DNA of 64,000 nt from Agapetus fuscipes (Eukaryota > Arthropoda > Insecta > Trichoptera > Glossosomatidae): NCBI GenBank assembly GCA_951799405.1, contig OX637354.1, positions 2,046,001 to 2,110,000 on the forward strand. Reading direction: 5' to 3'. This document shows, piece after piece, positions 25,101 through 34,100 of this stretch. A program made the translations under genes and the position numbers. The notes beneath the pieces were generated by a model. It was not told the origin of the DNA. It was given only the letters and a program-made list of their open reading frames with translations, and did no database searches. Every line of letters starts with the position of its first letter. Positions within the stretch are counted from its first letter, which is position 1.

Positions 25101-28100
25101 GCCTCACACTCTCAGTAACACAGGGACATAGAAGACAGGGCTGGAATATTAATATATCGGTAATATTTGTATGAAGACTGCAATCAGCTGTTCTGAAGAT
25201 TTGTAATCAGCTGTTCACTTGCGGCCATCTTGGATTGACAGGTTTTCATACAAATATTACCAATATTCAGTAGGTAAGAATTACCGTGGTGATGAGACTT
25301 GCAGCCCAGGAAGGCCAAAAATGCGATGGATGGACAACGTCGACCAGGATACGTCTGTGATGCAAGTGAAAAATCGGAGAACGAGGGCAACAAATCAAAA
25401 AGAATGGAAGAAGCTCCTGGATTCAGTCAAGGCCCACTCAGGGATGTTGAGCTAAGGATGATGATTTTCGAGTTAAGTACAGTTAACTAAAATGCAATTT
25501 TGTATGATAGTTACGGTAGAGGAGTAGACCATCTCCTGGCGCAGCAGCGGAGGGTCCCCCGGCTGGGCGTCCAGCAGGCCCCAGTCCAGCCTCACGTCCC
25601 AGGCGTGGGAGGCGCAGGCCGCCAGCAGCCCCGTCACTCCCCACGCCCACACCCACACACACTCTGGAAGGCATTGAAGCAATCAATAACAGCGAGGCAC
25701 TTCTTATCCGGAGTCTGCCAAGCACATTTTTATGTTCAAGATTGAGAGATACCTCCAGGATGTACCTAGGATACCTACTCCCAGCTAGCTCTCATCATCA
25801 TCATCACTCAGGCCATGGAAATTCTTTCTAGTGGTGTTGCTTATTCTATGGTGAAAATTCACAATTTTTAATCGTCAAAAGGACATTAGAGTAAAATGAA
25901 CAAGAAAGTAAAAAAAGAATTAAAATAAGAACAGTTCATTCTTAGGTCAATTCGGTAGGAAAAACAATTTAAAGGTAAGGTGAAAGCAAGAATACAAAAC
26001 TACAAAACAAAAACAAAAACAATTACCCAAACAGAAAAATCGTAAAACAAAAAGAATTTCCCAGTTGATCTCGATTAAGCCTCCTTGCAGTCTGTCAAAT
26101 TATCAAAAATCTGATTGTCAAATTGTCAACAGTCTGGATGACAATGGTCTGGTTTTAAAATTGGCAATATTATGGTTTTCAGATTGTTAATGAATGTTGC
26201 GATGGTTACCTCTGCAGTTGGCGCTGAGAGAGGCAAACAGGATGACGAGGAAGGCGCAGGCGTACTTGGCAGCGTTGGGCAGATGCGGCATGCGCTCACC
26301 AGTGTCCCTGTACCTACGCAAGCACTGCACGCAGCGCCACCACGCAGGCAGGGCACTCACGCAGCCGCTGATCCACACTGCAAGCATCAACAACCATCAT
26401 ATCCTGCTGCAGTACATACAAGTCCACTAAAACTAGGAAAAGAATAGTATTTGGTCCCTTTAGCGCTTTTTTGCCCATGAGAGGTAATTTCACACGAGCA
26501 ATGTTTGTATGTTTACTGGACCAACGTGGCTTATGAAAACTGGAAATCGATTTTAAAAATATTTAAAACAACTCTCACACTGTCGTGTTTTACATTGTTT
26601 TCTTAGCTCAGATTGTGTAGAATGTGATTCTTAAGCAATGTCATATTTTAATCAAATGGTAGATAAGCAAAAGAAGTATGGTGGTATTTCAAGCGCCCTT
26701 GGGGTGGCTAGTGACACTAAACGGCCCTGTATAAAAATTGTCCAATTATTATTATTATTATTATTACTTTTTTGTTGTTGAATGTAACTTAACTTCCTGT
26801 TCTGACTTTCAGGGGTGTGCATTCCATACAGGCACATACGACCAATAGGTAGGCAATATATGGTAAAAACCGGTTTTAAGCTTGATATTGAGATTAACAA
26901 TTTAAATTTTAAGTTGGGTTGGAATCATCGTTAGCACTTCAATCAATTTCAAATGAGTTGTGTGAAATGAATGGGAGAAAAGTTTTTCTGAAATGTATTT
27001 GCCTACACCCTATGCACGCGCCTGCTGACTTTGTAGGGTCATTATTGCCCAATCATTGACATGTATTTTTAATCTTAAAATTAGTACATCGCCAATCAGT
27101 TACACTTCCTTCAGCGTACCCCTACCACGGTTCTATGATATAAAGACACAGTGACAAAACAACGCATGACATAACAGCACATGACAGAACATCACATGAC
27201 AAAACCTCACATGACATTACATCATAATGACAATCCATTACATGAAAACACGTTACAAAAATAAAACATCACAGGAAAGTACATCACAATGACAAAGCAA
27301 CACATGACATAACAGCACATGACAGAACATCACATGACAAAACCTCACATGACATTACATCATAAAGACAATCCATTACATGACAACACGTTACAAAGAT
27401 AAAACATCACAGGAAAGTACATCACAATGACAAAACAACACATGACATAACAGCACATGACAGAACATCACATGACAAAACCTCACATGACATTACATCA
27501 TAATGACAATCCATTACATGACAACACGTTACAAAGATAAAACATCACAGGAAAGTACATCAAAATGACAAAACATCACATACCATAAAAGACACATGAA
27601 AAAACATCACCGGCATAGTATGAATTAATTTTTACGGGTGAGGTAGGTAGCCCCACGCTTATCTGTAAGTCAAGGACTCATAATAGGCAAAATAAATATT
27701 TGTGTGATATTTGTGATGTCATGTATCATAATGTCATGTGTTGTTTTGTCATGTGTCATTCTGTCATGTGTCGTTATGTCGTGTGCTGTTTTGTCTAACG
27801 TACCATTCTATGCTGTCACTAAATCTAAAATCTACATCTAAATCTAAGCTGCAAAGATAATATGTATCATTTGAGATTCATATTAAATGCATTCCCACAA
27901 GCAGACACGCATAATTTCGCACTTACACATGCCCGCATGTGGACGTACAATATAAAAAACCCAATCTCAAATGAACATAAGCCCTGCAACTCTTGCCGAC
28001 CTTCTCTGAAGCAGGGGTGACATTGGCAAAGTGAACCATTTTTTACAGTATGGGGGGTTAGCCGCATACCAACCTATCAGTCAAGGAATTCAATAAGATA

Positions 28101-31100
28101 ATTAAAAAAACCCTTATCACAAAATCCTACCCAGCGATTACTGAAGAGTATGGAAGTGTTTGCTCACTAAAGTTGTTGTTGCAAGTGTGATGATCCTGCA
28201 GGAGGCAGTAGCAGACAGCGTACTGGGCATCCAGCAAGACGGGCACCATGGAGTTGAGCTGGTCGGCCACCCAGAAGTCAGCGAAGTTCACAAAGTACAG
28301 CGGGGCACAGATGATGCGGCCCTGGACACATTCATTCTCTTCATTTTCACATATTACCAGGGTTGGGTAACGACACGTCGAAAATTATATTCGACACGTC
28401 ACGTCGAAAATACGTGTCGAATATGTCGAAAACGTCGAAAATTTGCGTCAAAAATTGAAGTTTATTACTTTTAGTTTATCCTTCATTTGTGACAGCTCAA
28501 TTTTTGACTAACCAAATTCAATTAAAATTAGCAAAGATAATAAAATACAATACTTCCTTCAAAGTTCAGATTGTTCATGTTTTGTCCTTGAATTCAATTA
28601 ATCTTGAATAAAACATTGAACTGTAGGTATAAATGGGGCTTAAAACATTTTGTTCAAATCTTAAATGAATATGCCAACTGGAAATTTGTACCTACACTAG
28701 GGATGGGCAAATGAAAAAAAAATATCGATATATATCGAACGATATTTTTAAACACTATCGAAATACATCGAGGAAAAAATATCGGTACTTTTGATATATC
28801 AATATATTTCGCCCATCCCTAACCTACACAATGTTGCAGAATTTCTTTACTTTTATGTAGGTAAAACAACTGATCTGACCAGCTATCATTACAGTGTTTA
28901 ACTGTATAGTATCTATTTTATCAAATTGATTGACATGCCCTTTGTCAAACTGGCAAGAGGTAGCTGTGTGTTTGAGTTTATTGAATACTTTGTTTTAGCC
29001 TAGGTCAGGTTATTAAGTAGAATTAATATTTAAATGGTGCTGTTAACTTGTACCTAATGTAGATGTAGCATGTAAGAGAAAGACAATAAAAGAGGAAACA
29101 ACACATTATGTCACTAAATATGTATTTCCCTTCATTCCTACCTGAACTCCACTCACTAGTAATTTTCGACGTGTCGTTTATGTCGTAAATTCGAATTTAC
29201 GACGTGTATATTTGACGCGTCAAATACTAGGTATAATACTCATTTTCGACGTCAAGTATTATACCTACCCAACCCTGCATATTACTCTCTCATAAGGTCA
29301 TCAACGGCTTAATTGACAGTCCCACCCTGTTGGAAGGCTACAGGTTGTATGTGCCTGACGACTACACAAGTCGAAATAGATTTAAGGCGCCAGTCGCTAA
29401 GATCTGCGGGGTATGGAGTTGTTGACTTAGTCCAGCCGTACCGTCAGACACGCACTTATTTTGGTGACCGCGCTTTCCGGTTTGCGGGTTCCATGGAATG
29501 GAACAGACTACCACCTAATGTGAGAAAGGCCAAAACTGTTGGTATCTTTCAAGGAGCACTAAAGACGCATATTTACAAAAATCTGAGAGGGCCTTTGAGG
29601 TGTGACACACACAAAACGGCGCTCTTTAGTTATTTTATTGATTGTAGAGGCATTAACTTTGTAATCGTTCATCATTAATGATAAAAGAAAAACAGTTTTG
29701 TTTTCGATTACGTGAGTATATTTTTATACCGACCATATACTCACGTAATCGAAAACAAAACTGTTTTTCTTTTATCAGTCTTTAGTTATGTTTATCATAG
29801 AAATAAATTGTCCTTGTATATATAAACACCTGAGGGCGAGGACATGATTTATTTCATGTACCTACGGAAAAGAGACTATTTTGGCATGGTCTGATGTTTG
29901 CTAGAATAGCCTTTAGTCGGCTATAAATACGGATGGCAGTGCTTTGGAGGGCATCAGTACCCGAGCCGTCAAGCGAGAAATACAAAAATATGTGAACCGA
30001 ATGTGAGCAAAATCCCAAAAAAATGTTTTATTAAATTATAACAATATTTTACCAGCACTCTTATCAACCAGAACCTCGCGTTTCCATGACACACTTCCAT
30101 AGGATTAAACAGGACAGCGGCTCCCACAGCATACATGGCAGCTGGTGCAGCGATATCCGGGAGGCCCAGCTGTCTCCGGTGAAGGAAAGCGAGGGCCCAG
30201 AGGGACCCCGCCGCCCCGGCTAGGGCTCCCAGCTGCTGCTCCGACATGTGGTGGCGAGGATCCAGAGAGAATATCAGCACGTGGTTCACGCCGCGGGAAC
30301 GCCAGCCGTGAACGTTGACGGCCCAGAGTAAGCCAAATAGAACTAGCAGGAGAGGACCGCGGTAGAGCCGCAGAAATATGGGGTAGTCTTCCGGGTGAGG
30401 TGTTAATAACACTGGAATCAAAGAAGAAATAAAATTACTTTAATCCATAATCTAAGTCGCTAGGATATTGATACCTTAAAGGTAAAACTGATTATATGAC
30501 ATTTTAAGCTGAAATGGTTTCTCAGATAAATGCACCTTTTTCGTCTTTTCTAAGAGAGGAGACACTAAAAAAGTGGAAAAATCCTGTTGTTAAAAAGTTT
30601 TTTATGAGCACTTCCTTACAATCAGTTCACTTACTATGAGAAGTTACAACCAGTAAAAGGTTTTATCAACAATTTCCCAAATTGGTGAATCAGCACTTAT
30701 TCAGTTTTACCTTTAAGGTGGCGATATATTAAGTTAAATAAGTTAAAGTTATCGCACGTTTAATAATAAAGAGAAATAACTCGAAAATTGGGAAAATCGA
30801 GATTTTGTAATAAAACGCAAGAACAATGCGAGAAGAATAGGTAGAATGCGACAGCCGTTCAATTTGGACGAATATGACCGAGATAAAACATGGGCCGCTT
30901 TTTTCATCAAGTTGTACTGGATGTCTGAACTTGAAACATGATTTCCCAACATTCATGTTTTTTGAGTTATTGCTCTTTATTATTAAACGTGCGTTATGAT
31001 CAATGTGATAACATCTAATGGGGCATCCACACGCTTGGGGCAAGCGCCTTGCGGTTTGATGCGGATGACCCTGTTTGGTTTTCCAAGCGCTTGCAAGCGC

Positions 31101-34100
31101 TTGGAAAACCAAACAGGGTCTTCCACACGCTTGTGTGTGCGTCTGTGTGTGTTCAAATAAGCAAGCATGGCGGACGTCCAGCTTTTAGCTATAACATTTG
31201 GATAAACATATTTTTATTTAAAAAAAAAAACAAAACAAAAAGAGAGAAACTAAAAAGAAACGAATAATTCGGCAAAGACGATGGTGGATGATCAAAATTC
31301 ATAGAAACCGTACCGTACCAGAATGCGCGCGCACAAGTATGTGTGTGCCTGACATGCGCATGCGTGAATTCCCTTTGACTTGCGTCAAAAAACCGACTCT
31401 GGTCGGATCGGCGACAAGCCAAGCCAAGGCGGCACAAACCACGCCCCCAGCCTAGCCAAACGGCCGTCCACACGCTTGGCTTGTAATGCCTTGGCAAGCG
31501 TGTGGATGCCCCATAAAGCACTCGAGGAAATAAATCAACTCGTGAAGAAAAACTAGGTACTTTATTTTCAAATTATTAATTGAGATTTGTTAAGTTTTCT
31601 TGACTCACATGACATGATGACACACCCCAGCAGTGTGATGAAGATCCCGCTGAACAGCCCCACCCTGAAGGTGGTCCAGGGAGGCCTGGGCTGCCCCAGG
31701 GGTGGCACCCTGAGCCTGCGCATGGCCCGCTGCCTGTCCCCCGCCTCCAGGCCCACGGTCACGGCCTGCTCTGTCTCCCCGATCAGCCGGTCTATCTCCT
31801 TGTTCATGTAGAAGTGCGCTGCCTCTACGCTGTCCTCCCGCCACTTGCTGCCACGCGACACGTTCAACAACTGAAAGAAAATTATAAATATCGGACACTG
31901 GAGAGTTGCTTTCTGAAGCGCTATTCGGCTAAATTCCTTATAAGGTAACAAGATAATAATAATAATAATATTAGGATGATTTATTTGGTGAGCGCTGTTT
32001 TTGTGTGTATCACTTTGTTTTCCTTGACTTATAGGTTGGAATGCGGCTGACCACCCAGCTGTAAAAATGGTTCACTTTGCCAATGTCACCCCTGTTTCAG
32101 GGAAGGATGGCAAGAGTTGCATGGCATGGCATGCCGCATAGTGCGTACATACCCTAAGTCAAGGAACATACACAACAAATAACATTTTAGACATAAACAT
32201 TAAAATCAAATACAAAATTCTAATTTATACTTTAGAAAAAAAGGTCGGCAGGATTTGCAGGGTGTTTGTCCATTTGAGATTTGGTTTTTATGTTGTAGGT
32301 TCACATGCGGCATGTGCAAGCGCGAACTTGTACGTGTCTGCTTGTGAAATTGCATGTAATTTGAATCTCCAATGTAACATATCTTTGCAACTTAGATTAG
32401 ATTAGATTAGACACCTCAAGAGCCCTCTAAACAATAGCGATAAGAGATAGCGATTTGTGTCCAAAAATAAGCTGTAGGTACCTAGAGTGATTGGTTTAGG
32501 TTGGAGTTCATCTGTTTTGCATTGTTAAGAATTTAACATTAAATAATGTTAACATACCTACCAAGATGCATTCGCATTCTTGTCTATGTTGGTTTTTTTG
32601 CCAACTTCTTATCAGTGTTTTTGACAGCTGCATCCTGTTCCGTCTCTCTCTCTTGAACTCCCGTGCTAGCAACATGTCCGCCTGCGTTCATCCAATATTG
32701 TGAAATGTAATTGTGTGCTAATTGTGACCTAATGTGTTGAATAAATATTATGAACAATGGTAAAACAGTGTTGCAAACATTATTTGAATGATTTGTCCAA
32801 AACCCAGCGCCTAAACAACAGAATGGCTAAATTCGTCAGACATATTTACAATAATAATAATTACACAGTTAACATTTATTACTTGGGTATTAAACTGACG
32901 ATGAACATTCATCGTCTCAGTCTTCGTGCAGAGAGGGTGTCTCCTGTAGACGTTAGCTACGTTGCTAACAAAATGTTGAAAATAATGTAAGTTCTCTTAT
33001 AACATTTCATTAGCATTGCGACATGGAGAAGGACAAGCAATATGGAATACCTTGTCATGCTTCTTGAGTATCTTCCTGAAGCCGGTGAAGTTGAGGCTCT
33101 GGTAGTTCTGCAGCAGCACCAGGCTGAGATAGTACTCGCTGAAGGCGTGCCGCAGGGCCTTGAGCTTGCGCGCCGGGGGCGGGGCGCCCCACACCCTGCC
33201 CCTGCCCCTGCCCCCGCCCCCGCTGCTGCTCTGCATCATGGCGGAGTGCAGCTCAGAGTCCAGCGCGCAGTACTTGCGGGTCGCCTCCGCCAACTTCTCT
33301 GTAATCATGAATATTTTCATATTAAAACGACTGGAAAATATGAAATTCATAGGGTGCTATTCTTAGACATTTTGGCCGTCCGTTGAGTACGTTATTTGAC
33401 AAACTAATGCTTCCTGGGCTGGAAGTTTCATCAAGGTATATTGGTAATATTTGTATGAAGACCTGTCGATCCAATAAGGCCGCAAGTGGACAGCAGATTA
33501 GTCTTCATGCAAATATAATAAGAGTTACCGAGGTGATGAGACTTCCAGCCCTGGAATCATTAGTTTGTCAAAGCGTAGGCTCAACGGACGACCAACATGT
33601 CTAAATAGCATCGTTAGCATTTTACAGGGACAAACATTCCATAAAAGCAAAGGTAGATAAACTAAACAACTTTAGAACTGAGCTTTAGACCATTTTATCA
33701 CTAAAAGAATAGCATTCACGTGTGGATCCTATGTATTTTCACTGACTGGATTTAAAGTAAGTGAGTAAAATGTATCTAGACTGAACATACAGAGCAATTT
33801 TTTACCGCATTGTCCCCAAAATGGTCGCATAAAGTGTGTGGAATATATTATTTTACAGGTAATGGGGTCAGCTTTACATCAATCACTTGTGTTGAAGTGA
33901 GAGTTTTCCAGCTTGGCGAAGGGATGATTCTTGTGAAGGTTGAGTAGGTAGTTTTATTCTGGGAGATTCTGGGCACAGAAGTAGCAACAATTGGATTTTG
34001 CTTGAGAATTGGCGGTTTCACTGACTTTCACTGATTACCGAAGATTTATCATGTGAAATTACCTCTGATAGACATTAGACAAAGGGGCACTAAGTAAGGG

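Noticed and set aside
25155..25270. Possible microRNA hairpin
   Set aside because: The inverted sequence is the core of a MITE family also at 33352 and 46361.
30729..31112. 127-codon minus-strand ORF
   Set aside because: Lies in XPR1 intron 4 across MITE sequence; no family resemblance.
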